DNA from: Chromera velia
Taxonomy: Eukaryota; Sar; Chromeraceae
Reading direction: 5' to 3'
DNA: 20,000 nucleotides
Assembly: GCA_018398765.1 (NCBI GenBank)
Contig: JAHBMJ010000042.1
Coordinates: 1 to 20,000 of the forward strand
Shown here: in pieces, positions 1 through 8,393 of the stretch
Layout: each line of letters starts with the position of its first letter
Numbering within the stretch: the first letter of the stretch is position 1
Program-made: the position numbers and the translations under genes
Notes under the pieces: generated by a model
Told to the model about the DNA's origin: nothing
The model's database searches: none
Seen by the model: only the letters and a program-made list of their open reading frames with translations

Positions 1-223
1 TGTGGTGGGTGCCCTGCAGAAAGAGGAAAGCGACACACATGGATAGAGGGGCATGTAGGGAGACGGATGGGCAAATCTTTCAGTTCTTATCATTCCCATA
101 AAAATTTGATAGAAAAGGCTGTTCTATGGACCCCCTCGACCTCAAAGATGTAGTCAGAGAAGGTGTTCTAAGACTGTTTTGGGTCACGGACCTCGAGTTG
201 GGTCGGACACCCCCCCCCTCCCG

Positions 224-462
224 AGGTTCAGAAGTCCGCACTTCTGAACCTTGGGCAAAGGGAGTCAAACCCCCCCGCCGCCAGGTCCAGACATAGGCTT
301 ATCGTGGGTCCAGGAGGCGCCGCCACGGGGCCAGAGGGGGTGGCGGCACCCTGCCCCTTCGACGCACGCAGCCGACTTTGCCTCTGTCGGCCAATAATCG
401 GGTCTGAAGTCTCTTGTCCATCTTGAAGGTCCACAGGTTCAAAACTGCGGAGTTCTGAACCT
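224..462. repeat. Two related short foldbacks
   Basis: A perfect 12-bp foldback (arms 224-235 and 240-251, loop CCGC) is matched by a second one (arms 435-446 and 451-462, one mismatched pair, loop GCGG). The loops are reverse complements of each other. The flanking 3' sequences are also similar (a GCAAA-GGAGT or GCAAACGGACT type). They may be parts of a small repeated element. Confidence 0.65.
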
Positions 463-505
463 CTGAGCAAACGGACTTTTCCCACATAAATGTTACCACA
501 AAAAG

Positions 506-554
506 CGCTCTGTCAGATGTCTTCTGACGGTTTTAGAAGATATCTGACAGAGCG
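506..554. repeat. 20-bp stem foldback with 9-nt loop
   Basis: Arms 506-525 and 535-554 pair at 19 of 20 positions around a 9-nt loop. Flanking A and T runs extend partial pairing. It could be a foldback transposon remnant, a small-RNA hairpin or a transcription terminator-like structure. Confidence 0.75.
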
Positions 555-599
555 TTTTCTCGGTTTTGACTCTTTGTTCGGGAGTGCACTTTCGGGGCT

Positions 600-1730
600 C
601 TGGAGGAGATGGGTGTTGCTGGGTCCCCTCGGGTCGGCATGAAGTGGAGCTTGGAGGTGGGTCCAGTGAACACTAGCCGTCTTAGTCTTGTTTCCAACGT
701 CTTCCTGCTTGCTGCTTCTCCTTCTGTTCAAGTGGGGAAGAGCTGCCAGCCTTATCTAGGTATTAAAGTACTGTTGCCCTCATCGCTCTCCTTACTCTTT
801 CCTCGCAGGTCATAGTCTTGGGAGCCCCGGGGTCAACCCCCAGGTCAGCCTGTCCGGACTCGCTGCTTCTTAGGCTCTTGATTTTTTCCTTGGAACCTTG
901 TGCATGCAGAATAAGCTGGATAGAAGTGCTTCTTTGACTGCACAAAGCGTGAACGCCTGTCCCTCCGTGTTTGCAGGTATTGGTGGACAGAGACTTGGGA
1001 ACACCTACAGGTCAGTTAAGGAAACGCGGCTTGCTCTCTCGCTTTGTATGATGATTTGCTTAGCATCCAGCTTCGTTGTTCTGCTAGGAGCTTGACAGAA
1101 ACGCACAAGGGAAGTCATTGAGAGAGGGTTGATGGAGAGTCTGCTGGAGCCTCCATTTTTTGACCGCCTCTTCTGAAGCTTTGCAGAGCTCTCAGTCGTG
1201 CCAAACATTTTTCCACCCAGACCAATCGCTCAGCTTTCATACATTTGAATCTCTTCCACTTGCTCCATATGTGTCAGTCTTTCAAAGCGGTGTATACTAT
1301 TCCGATGCAAGTGCTCCTTACTCGCTCATCCTTTCTCATTTGTGGCACTCCGTACTGGTCTCCCTCTGAACATCTGGATCTACCTACAGACCTGTCCTTC
1401 TTTTTCACAGTTTCTCATTGACACATGCAGAACGATTTGCAAGCTTTTACGCCATGTAGTGTGAGTTCTTTGTGAATAGAATTATGTTGTTTCTGTGCTC
1501 TGTTCTTCGGAATCCTCTCCGCCCCCTGCTGACCGTCTCCTGTCTGGTCTGACCAGCCTAGCTGTGAAGCCCTCCTTCCTGCACTGTTTCCCTTGCAGAA
1601 GAAGCAATTCTTTATATTTGATTGGCGCCACTAAACGTTGCTGTTGAGCATATCCATTAGTGTTATGCCTGTGTATTTCTTTGCAGGTAACATTCACTAA
1701 CTTCTACGTACCGTGGTGATCATAATTTTT
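600..1730 (+). other. Pyrimidine-rich stretch with acceptor-like sites, no confident gene
   Basis: The plus strand is T/C-rich and has several pyrimidine-NCAG sites (for example 806-808, 974-976, 1184-1186, about 1595 and 1686), resembling the kinase introns. Segments 809-843 and 977-1010 are bounded by such acceptors and GTCAG donors, and they keep frame with an open stretch from 1187 to the TGA at 1369. No family is recognised. Confidence 0.25.
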
Positions 1731-1915
1731 CCCTAGCTAATCAACCAGTCTTTTGAGCACATTTGAACAGATTCACACAGAAGTAACGATTTTAAATGCT
1801 CTAAAAAACTTTAAATTGCTCTAAGTAACCTAGTTTTACTTTATAATGAAGCTAGAATATAGTAAATTTAAAAGTCACTTTGAATTCCACTAAGTCCTAC
1901 TTTGGAGTCCACTCT
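1730..1915. other. AT-rich non-coding stretch
   Basis: This stretch is markedly AT-rich, with AAACTTTAAA-like words also seen downstream of the repeat copies at about 3390-3425. No gene is visible. It may be the 5' flank or part of the repeat family at 1916-3480. Confidence 0.4.
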
Positions 1916-3480
1916 GTTAGAGAGAGAGGGAGAAAGAGAGGGAAAGAGAGAGGGAGAGAGTGAGTGAGGGAGAAAGAAACAGATATAAGAACCTCAGCTT
2001 CCCCTTTTTCTTCATCTTGAAGTTCGCCTAAGTTGAACGGCAGAGCGATGGCCCGGAAGGAGAGGGAGAGGGAAGGATCACGTGTTTATCTTTTCCCAGC
2101 CTTCTATGCAAACCCAGGTGGCTGACTGCTGCCAAACTGGGCAGTACAGCCATCACGGGAGCACAAAAGAGTACGGGATCTCCTACAAAAACAGATCCGG
2201 CTCTTTTGTATGCCAGGAGACCCCCCCTCTCCCCAGGGCCTCGATCAACCGGAGGCAAGAGACCACTACCATGCAAGCGGTATAATGGACGCAGTCCACT
2301 TAGTTTTGGAGAAGAGAGAGCGAGAAAGAGAGGAAGAGACTCTGAGAGAGGGATAAAAGAACCCCAGCTGCCCCTTCTTCAACTTCAGCCAACGGCAGAG
2401 CGATGGGGAGGGAGGGAGAGAGAGAGGGAGGGCTCATATGTTTGTTTCCTCCTAGCCACGGTGACCCACGCAAAAGAAGGTGTACGACTGCTGCCAAATT
2501 GGGCAGTAAGAGGCCCTGCCACCTCAAGACAGCCGTCACAGGAGAACGAAAGAGTACGGGATCTCCTGCAGAAATAGCTCCGGCTCTTTTGTTTGCTAGG
2601 AGACCCCCCCTCACCTGAACTAGGGGGGAAAGACCACTACCATGCGAGCGGTCTAATGGACTCAGTCCACTTAGCACTAGAGAAGAGGGGGAAAGAAATC
2701 TCGGTGCATCTCAAAAAACTGGAGAGTTTCAAACGTAACAAACACCTCCAACCTGAGAGTTTGAAATCAACGTTGGGACAAACAATTAAAGAGCTTTACA
2801 ATAGAAATTTAATTTCGAATTTACAGATGAAAGCCATTAAAGTTCAGACTCTGGCACCAAGAAATGAAAAGATCCATGAAAGTGATGAATTCGACTTTGT
2901 ACATGCAATACATACAAAATGCTGTGCACACACGCACCCTCCTCAATGAAGTATGGAACGGACTTTCACCTTTGCAAGTGAGTGAGTGACTTAAAAGATA
3001 TAGCGTATTTCAATTTTTAAACTGTGGTGCAAGTCCATGTTGCCTCCAGTCAGCCATTACGAGAGTAAGAAAGAGTATACGATTTCCTTCAAAAACAGAT
3101 CCGGCTCTCTCATCTGCGGCATGATCTGCCAAGAGACCCTTGCCCACCTCAACCGGGGCAAAAGACCATTACCACGCAAAGTTTAACGGCATTATGGACT
3201 CAGTCCACTTGGTTTTAGAGAAAAGAGGAAAAAGAATTTAATTTGGTATACCTAAAAAGACTAAAAAATTTCAATCGCTACAAAAACCTTCAAATTGAAG
3301 ATTTTTAGGATAAACAATCAATTAACTAGTCAATTAAAGAGCTCTAACTAAGCCTCTAAGAAAGGAAAATCAATTTTAAATAGAAAAAATAAAAATGAAT
3401 GAAAGTCATAAAACTTTAAACCGCTTTACACAGCGAATAGAACCGAGAAATTTAGCAAAAATGATGAAAACTACCCTAAT
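1916..3480 (+). repeat. Three diverged copies of an unclassified repeat
   Basis: Copy A (about 1916-2318), copy B (about 2312-2840) and copy C (about 3040-3420) share ordered blocks. These are a GA-rich start (A, B), CGGCAGAGCGATGG (A, B), GACTGCTGCCAAA (A, B), a block around ACAGATCCGGCTCT (A, C; diverged in B), and a block encoding Met-Asp-(Ser/Ala)-Val-His-Leu. Divergence and stops show the copies are old. No terminal repeats or transposase motif are seen, so the class is unknown. Confidence 0.75.
2656..2949 (+). pseudogene. Remnant reading frame inside repeat copy B
   Basis: This frame of 97 codons from ATG 2656 to the stop at 2949 is Lys/Leu/Glu-rich and helical. Its first dozen residues (MDSVHLALEKRG) are matched in frame by copy A (from 2285) and copy C (from 3194), which then diverge or stop. 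That suggests the family once encoded a protein. No homologue is recognised. Confidence 0.3.
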
Positions 3481-4130
3481 ATGATGGAGATGGTTTGGAG
3501 CTCTCCAAATTAGAGGGGTTTGGATACCCAAACCTGGCAATGCTGGCATTTGGAGCTAGATTTGGAACATTTCCGTTATATATGATCTACTACTAGTGTT
3601 TGATCTATAAGTTACAAGGATACTCTATCTAGCATATATGGTGTGGTTACATGCATACATACATGGTGTGGAGTATTAAATATGTATGGATGCATGGTGC
3701 AAAGCGGATGCCAAATACTAGTGGTATACAGGTCTATGGCTTCGGCCTCGAACACAATATAATCCTGTAATGCTGTAGCGCTCCTAGCTAGGCTCCTAGT
3801 AAAAGTAAGCTTGCCAGTGGAACTAAGCGTACTGATATTTTTTTTAAATGTATCATGATACTTATGCAATCAGTACACAACTGTTGTTCAAGTATTGCAA
3901 GAGTGTACGTTGCACGGGACGTTACGCCAAAAACTATAATATAGTAGTCTAGATAGTACTATATGTTTTTTAGTTGATATTACTTGATATTAAGAATTAA
4001 AAAAATCCAGAAACTTTCTTTTTTTAAAACAAAAATTATGGAGTGCAAAGCCTAGTTCAACTTTTAACCTTGTCGCCGTAAGTTGTCGATCTGGATTCTA
4101 GAAGGTTAATTGTATGTATAGACTGTTACA
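3480..4130. other. AT-rich intergenic stretch, no gene seen
   Basis: This AT-rich sequence has small palindromic words, such as GGTTTGG paired with CCAAACC near 3519-3536. No open frame is convincing on either strand. Confidence 0.4.
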
Positions 4131-4766
4131 ATTTGCGTATATAGTCCTTGACTGCTGTTATGTGACATATGCAACGCACCACAGGCAACGCACACTTTCC
4201 TTTTGTTTGCTATGCAATGACATGCATGCGGGTCAGTTGGCGTCCAAATCCAAAGCGATACGTGATCTTCGCGAGAGAGTGCCAGCAGGGCACTGCGGTC
4301 ACTGTCACTGAACAACTGAAAGGCTTGCAGACAGGGAGACAGAGAGACACAGGGACAGACTTCATTTTCTTTCTTCCTCTTCCTTTCCTTGTCAGGGAAG
4401 GGACATGCAGACGGAAAGACATATTAATAAACAAACGCACCAGTGCATGCAGACAGGAAGGGGACAGCATGCAGGTATACAGACTGATGCGACATGCACA
4501 CACCTTTCTCTGGCACTGCATGACAGGAGAGATCAACGATGACGATGAAAACTCTTACAGGGCTGCTTCCATTTACTTCTCAGCTTTCTTCCCAGGCACA
4601 CAGTCTTCCATTCAGTCATCTACTCATTCTTTCAGGCACACAGCCTGCTTGCTGGAAGGGCCTACAGGCCAGGATCGATCAGACTTGATTCTTCCTGCGT
4701 TTCTTCTTTTGCCTTCTGAAACACGGGTCCTCAACAGTCGATCATGCAGTTTCAGAGAGTCAATGA

Positions 4767-4794
4767 GTCAGTCAGTCAGTCAGTCAGTCAGTCA
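4767..4794 (+). repeat. (GTCA)7 array without an assigned gene
   Basis: Seven perfect GTCA units follow GAGAGTCAATGA on the plus strand. Identical arrays mark donors in the kinase gene, but no exon ending at about 4758 could be confirmed. Confidence 0.9.
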
Positions 4795-4947
4795 CAGACA
4801 ATGTGTTTCATTCCCGGTTTTTCTTGTTTCCCTTCATTCTCGCTTGTTTCCTCAATCAGTCAACAGTCAACCTGTCCATTCTTTTCTCCTCAACTGACAG
4901 ACACCCCCTTTTCTGATGCTCGCTACAGTACTACTCCTGCTTTCCGG

Positions 4948-5344
4948 TCAGGCCTTCTTTAGAGTGCCCACTTGTTGCATACGCTGTCTTTGACCATAGA
5001 AGACACTTGAAGGGTCGTAGAAGGGTGCCGGTCTCCACCCCCCATTCGCTCCCCTCGAGACTTTTCCGACTCCCTTGGGGGTTGAGTGAACAGGCTGATA
5101 AAGCCCCCCTCTGGGTGTTCTTGGAAAGACAGGCTGGCGGTAGTGGCCCTGTGCCTGTGCCTGTCCATGTGCTGGCCCGCGTGCAGGGGGTCCGAAGAGA
5201 CCTCCGTCTCCTGTCCCGTATGTGTGAGGGTGAAAGGGGAAGGGGTGAGGGTGGTCGGGGAATGGGGGAAAGGTTCGTCGTTGAAGAAGTCTCTCGCGCT
5301 TGTTGATCTCATTCCATATGGCAAACCACCAATTCTGTTCTGAA
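4948..5344 (-). CDS. Zinc-finger gene exon 7 (Gly/Pro/Arg-rich C-terminus, stop)
   Basis: The acceptor is GTCATTTTGCAG. The first base completes codon 241, then residues 242-372 run to the TGA at 4950-4948. The exon starts with a Trp-rich, charged helix (WWFAIW, then KRERLL), followed by a Pro/His/Gly/Gln/Arg-rich low-complexity tail typical of RNA-binding proteins. A second open frame overlaps this exon on the same strand, but splicing from exon 6 selects this one. A further 3' intron cannot be excluded. Confidence 0.75.
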
Positions 5345-6919
5345 CTGCAAAATGACACTCAAGAGAATCGATGCATGTGCATCCTTTCCTTTTCCTCAAT
5401 TTTTTCATTTGTCTACGTCAAACATCTGCACCGATGCACTCGAAGAGGATTCATAGGCCCATGAACAGACACGGCACCTTGAGAAAACAAACAAACGATG
5501 CACGCACAGGTGTCTTCATCTAGATCAGATCAGACGAAAGAAGAAAGAAACAGCAGGAGGAAGACGGGCAAACAACGGAATGGGACTATCATGCAAGAAC
5601 CAGAAAAGAAACAGTGGGCACTTCACGCGTTACACAAGAGAGAAAGGACCGAAGAAAGGCTGGAAGGAAATGATGCATTCTGAAGCTCACGCACGCACGT
5701 GTTTTTCGTTTCCCTCTCTCCTGCATCTGCATCAAGATGGAGCCTCAGTGAAGGCTGAAAGTCGACAGAACTGACTTAATACTCTGGGCATCGTTTTCCT
5801 CCACGAGTTTTCTGAAAAAGAATTTGTTCTTGTCGACAAACTCGTACTTGTCGGGCTCCGACAGGGTGGAGACTTTGGGTGCGTGGGAAAACGGACAGGC
5901 GCTGCCTCCACGACAGTTGCCTGCATTCACTCATCCATGCTCTCATTTACTTGCCTTCTCCCTCATTCACTTACTTGTTTATTCACTGACATACTCACTC
6001 ACTCAATCACTCGCTCATTCCTTCACTCACTCAGGCACAACCACACCCACTGACTCACTCACCCCGTCACTCACTCACTTGCTCACTCACTTACTCACTC
6101 CTTCACTTATTCAGTGCTTCTTGAGTTCACATTTCATTCGTTGTTGCTCAAGCTTTTGCTTCCAGCTGCCAACCTGCCTGCCTTCTTCTGTACCTGCGTG
6201 CTTCCTTGATTGCCTTGCGCTTTTCAAGAGATGAAACAAAGGATCACGTAAAATGCACAAAGAGGAGGGGAGGAGACCTCACAGCAGAGAGGTCACACAG
6301 AGGTCTTTCAAGCAGGAAACACCCAGCAAGTCGATCAGTCAACCGTCCCCGTCCCCCGGCGGTGAGTTTCTTTCGATACAGGGGGGGAAGAATAAAAAAC
6401 GTACATGCAGGCATTGACTGGCTGACTGACCGACTGAGTGAAAAAATCTGCACGGAAGGAGCGCCTTGACGTGCGAGAACACACACAGGTCTCCTTTCTG
6501 GCACCCCCCCGCAATGAATCGACAGGACTCCATCTGCATCCATCCATCCATCCATTCCTCCGTCCCCGCGTTTACCCACGGATCACTCAATCAAACCATC
6601 CCTCCATCGATTCGTCCACCTGTCTGCCTTTCCATCTGCCCAGTCATTGGATCATTGCTTCCGCCTTAAAGTCTGTCTATCTTTCTTGCCGTCTTTTCAA
6701 TCATTCATTTATCCGCCCATTGTGCACCCTCTGATTCATCAGCCCAAAAAAGGAAGCAGAGGAGATGAAACACGGGAATCTGAGAAGAGCGAGTGCATGA
6801 GTCAGGGAAGAAGCGGGAAAGAAAGAAAGAAAAGAAAGAAAGAAAGAAAGAAAAGAAAGAAAAGAAAGAAAGAAAGAAAGAAAGAAAGAAAAGAAAGAAA
6901 GAAAGAAAGAAAGAAAGAA

Positions 6920-6952
<33 letters not shown>

Positions 6953-6992
6953 GAAAGAAAGAAAGAAAGAAAGAAAGAAAGAAAAGAAAGAA

Positions 6993-7028
<36 letters not shown>

Positions 7029-8393
7029 ACGAAAAATTCAGATTCGATCCCATGCAGGAGGAGAAATCAGTCTAGCAAGGCAGAACCAAGCTCTGACAGC
7101 AAGTGAAACGAATCGAACAGTGCATGTCAGGGAGAGAAAGGGCAGAGTCTGCAACTGGCAGAGATAGAGATACAGATAGATAGAGAGAAGCCAATGGGGG
7201 TAGAGGGATGAAGAGCGAGGGCAGACTCGGTATGTGATTTGGCGACACAGGTAGAGAGACAACCGGGTCACAACCCCCTCCATTTCCGCCCAGGATAGCC
7301 ACGCGGCTCCTGTCAAGTTGAACTGACTGACCCTTTGTCCATCCAGAACAGCAGTCGAATGAGAAAAGCGGCACCGCTTTTCATTCTTGCAACTGCATAC
7401 AACCGCACACAGAGACATGCTTGGTGTCTCCAAGATCGACGGCGGAGGACAAAAAGAGGGAGGCGCGAACCGCAAGCGCATCGAAGAGATATCACACCAT
7501 CCTTAGCGCCTGTCCACCTACTGTTTTCCCGCTCTCGGCGCTTATTTTGGCACAGGGAAAGAAAATCGCACTGTCTAGCGAAGTGCATTGCAGAGTAGGA
7601 CACTGATAAAACGAACGAAAAAGAAAGGAGAGAAGTGAACGAAAAATAATACAGCCGCAGTAGGAAGAGACTCAAGGGAGGTACTGCAGGAAGGAGGGGA
7701 GCCGAGGGACTGACTTTCCTCTTCTGAAGGGTTCACATGGCATGTTTTTGGCATCGCCGATGCGCATCACATCAACCGTGATCACAGCTGCACAAAAAAA
7801 GGCACGGGAGGCAGGAGGGGGGGGATGGGCGGACTTTGGGGGACGGAAGAAGTCGACTGCAGAGACCTTCCCTCAGACGCAGGGTCTAAGGTGCAAACAA
7901 AAATGGGAGAGACCCAAGGCCACTGACTCACTTTTCTTCATTCCATTTGGACGTGCCTCGACACGGTTGGCCCCTCCTGTCGAGCGCTTCTGATTAGGTG
8001 ATTTCGTCGTCGCCTCGGCCCGTCTCTTCAGCGCCTTCCTCTCCCCCAACGAGAACCCAATCTGCTCCAGCTCTTTCTCCTGGACCCAAGCGACTGACGC
8101 AGCTCTGCACACAATGCGACGTGTAATATTAAGAAGACACAGTGCGACGTACAATATTAAGAAGACAGTGTAAATCAGTGCGTCTTCCAATGAACGTTTT
8201 GAAGGATGCTCTTTCAGCTTGCTTACGTCTTCAGGCTGTTCCTCTCCAAGATTTGAACCGCCCGGGAAATTTCGGCATCGTCTCTTACTTCAATTTGAGC
8301 GAAGGCCTCGCGAACGAAATTTCTTAGCGGTGCCGCTGTCGCCTGCCTATCTGTCTGGCTTCCACTGTGATGGACCGGCGCCTCGTCTCCCAT
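4948..8393 (-). CDS. Triple CCCH zinc-finger protein with SAM-like N-terminus, 7 exons, 372 aa
   Basis: Exons on the minus strand are 8393-8227, 8104-7932, 7787-7715, 7392-7332, 6533-6431, 5920-5776 and 5344-4948; all introns are GT-AG and the phases fit (1119 nt in total). The ATG at 8393 follows an in-frame TAA at 8438-8436. Residues about 25-86 look like a SAM or small helical bundle, with a basic LGERKALKRR-type end. Three CCCH fingers follow: C131/C139/C145/H149 (x7-x5-x3), C162/C169/C175/H179 (x6-x5-x3) and C186/C195/C201/H205 (x8-x5-x3). Residues 210-264 are charged and helical with a WW pair, and the tail to 372 is rich in Gly, Pro, Arg and Gln. CCCH fingers of this kind usually bind RNA, so a role in mRNA processing or decay is an inference. 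Two fingers are assembled only by splicing, which supports the model strongly. The SAM label is tentative. The exact member of the family is unknown. Confidence 0.85.
5776..5920 (-). CDS. Zinc-finger gene exon 6 (finger 3 core and helical linker)
   Basis: The acceptor is GTGAATGCAG, at the end of a degenerate (GTGA/GAAT)n tract. The exon completes finger 3 (C195, C201, H205), then gives a charged helical segment with Lys/Phe-rich and Glu-rich parts. The chosen donor is ATTAA|GTCAGT, phase 2, which fits exon 7. Read-through would reach a stop 16 codons later. Confidence 0.85.
5921..6115 (-). repeat. Degenerate (GTGA/GAAT)n tract ending at the exon 6 acceptor
   Basis: The plus strand shows degenerate CACT/CATT repeats. 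On the transcribed strand these are GTGA and GAAT units over nearly 200 nt, which end in GTGAATGCAG at the exon 6 boundary. The tract fills the 3' part of the 510-nt intron 5. Confidence 0.8.
6431..6533 (-). CDS. Zinc-finger gene exon 5 (finger 2 and start of finger 3)
   Basis: The acceptor directly follows a (GGAT)n array ending in ATGCAG. The exon encodes the whole of finger 2 (C162, C169, C175, H179) and the first ligand of finger 3, C186. Two donors four bases apart are possible. The second (TCAGTCG|GTCAGTCAG) is chosen because it gives phase 1 and restores exact C-x8-C spacing with exon 6. The first would shift the frame. Confidence 0.85.
6534..6560 (-). repeat. (GGAT)n array abutting the exon 5 acceptor
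   Basis: On the minus strand about five GGAT units run directly into ATGCAG, the acceptor of exon 5. A tetranucleotide repeat therefore replaces the usual pyrimidine tract. Confidence 0.8.
6817..7029 (+). repeat. (GAAA)n microsatellite, about 213 bp
   Basis: This is an almost pure GAAA array with occasional extra A and one GATG interruption. It lies inside zinc-finger intron 4 (7331-6534), the longest intron of that gene. On the transcribed strand it is a CTTT polypyrimidine tract about 290 nt upstream of the exon 5 acceptor. Confidence 0.95.
7332..7392 (-). CDS. Zinc-finger gene exon 4 (finger 1 core)
   Basis: This is a 61-nt exon between an acceptor in TGTATGCAG and a donor AGG|GTCAGTCAG. 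It encodes the C-x5-C-x3-H core of finger 1 (C139, C145, H149, in CKNEKRCRFSH), then a short linker ending in Gly-Gln-Arg. The donor tetranucleotide is tandemly repeated. Confidence 0.85.
7715..7787 (-). CDS. Zinc-finger gene exon 3 (first Cys of finger 1)
   Basis: This is a 73-nt exon. It has a strong acceptor, a T-run followed by GTGCAG, and a donor AA|GTCAGT. It carries C131, the first ligand of finger 1, while the other three ligands lie in exon 4. It is not visible as an ORF. It was found by asking which segment between exons 2 and 4 converts phase 1 to phase 2 and supplies the missing Cys at the right distance. Confidence 0.8.
7932..8104 (-). CDS. Zinc-finger gene exon 2 (SAM-like part 2, basic linker)
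   Basis: The acceptor is TTGTGTGCAG, preceded by a duplicated pyrimidine-rich element. Residues 57-86 resemble the last two helices of a SAM domain: a Trp, an acidic ELEQIGF stretch, then a Gly and a basic helix. Residues 88-113 are a basic, Asn/Pro/Lys-rich linker. The donor is AAAA|GTGAGTCAGT, phase 1. Confidence 0.85.
8105..8226 (-). repeat. Zinc-finger intron 1 with a duplicated 28-bp element
   Basis: Plus-strand segments 8112-8139 and 8140-8167 are near-identical, differing at about four positions. On the transcribed strand each copy reads as a pyrimidine run followed by TTAATATT, like a branch site plus polypyrimidine tract. Both lie just upstream of the exon 2 acceptor in a 122-nt intron. 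Confidence 0.75.
8227..8393 (-). CDS. Zinc-finger gene exon 1 (start codon, SAM-like part 1)
   Basis: The exon is open from the ATG at 8393 and encodes residues 1-55 plus two bases of codon 56. It is too short to show as a long ORF. The start context is ACAATGGGA, and an in-frame TAA lies 15 codons upstream. The donor is AC|GTAAGC, the only textbook GTAAG donor in this gene. The predicted residues, with acidic and hydrophobic helices around NFVREAF and RAVQILER, join smoothly to exon 2. Confidence 0.8.

Noticed and set aside
4169..4897. 242-codon plus-strand open frame
   Set aside because: It has no motif, runs through a (GTCA)n array and spans several acceptor-like sites; composition looks non-coding. 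It might contain real exons but not as one frame.
4959..5408. Second open frame overlapping zinc-finger exon 7
   Set aside because: It is protein-like in composition but out of phase with the exon 6 donor.
5930..6120. Spaced short repeats resembling a CRISPR array
   Set aside because: The repeats are contiguous tetranucleotides with no unique spacers, inside a eukaryotic intron.
6647..7075. Lys/Glu/Arg-rich or Phe/Leu/Ser-rich frames over 6800-7050
   Set aside because: They are translations of the (GAAA)n array within zinc-finger intron 4.
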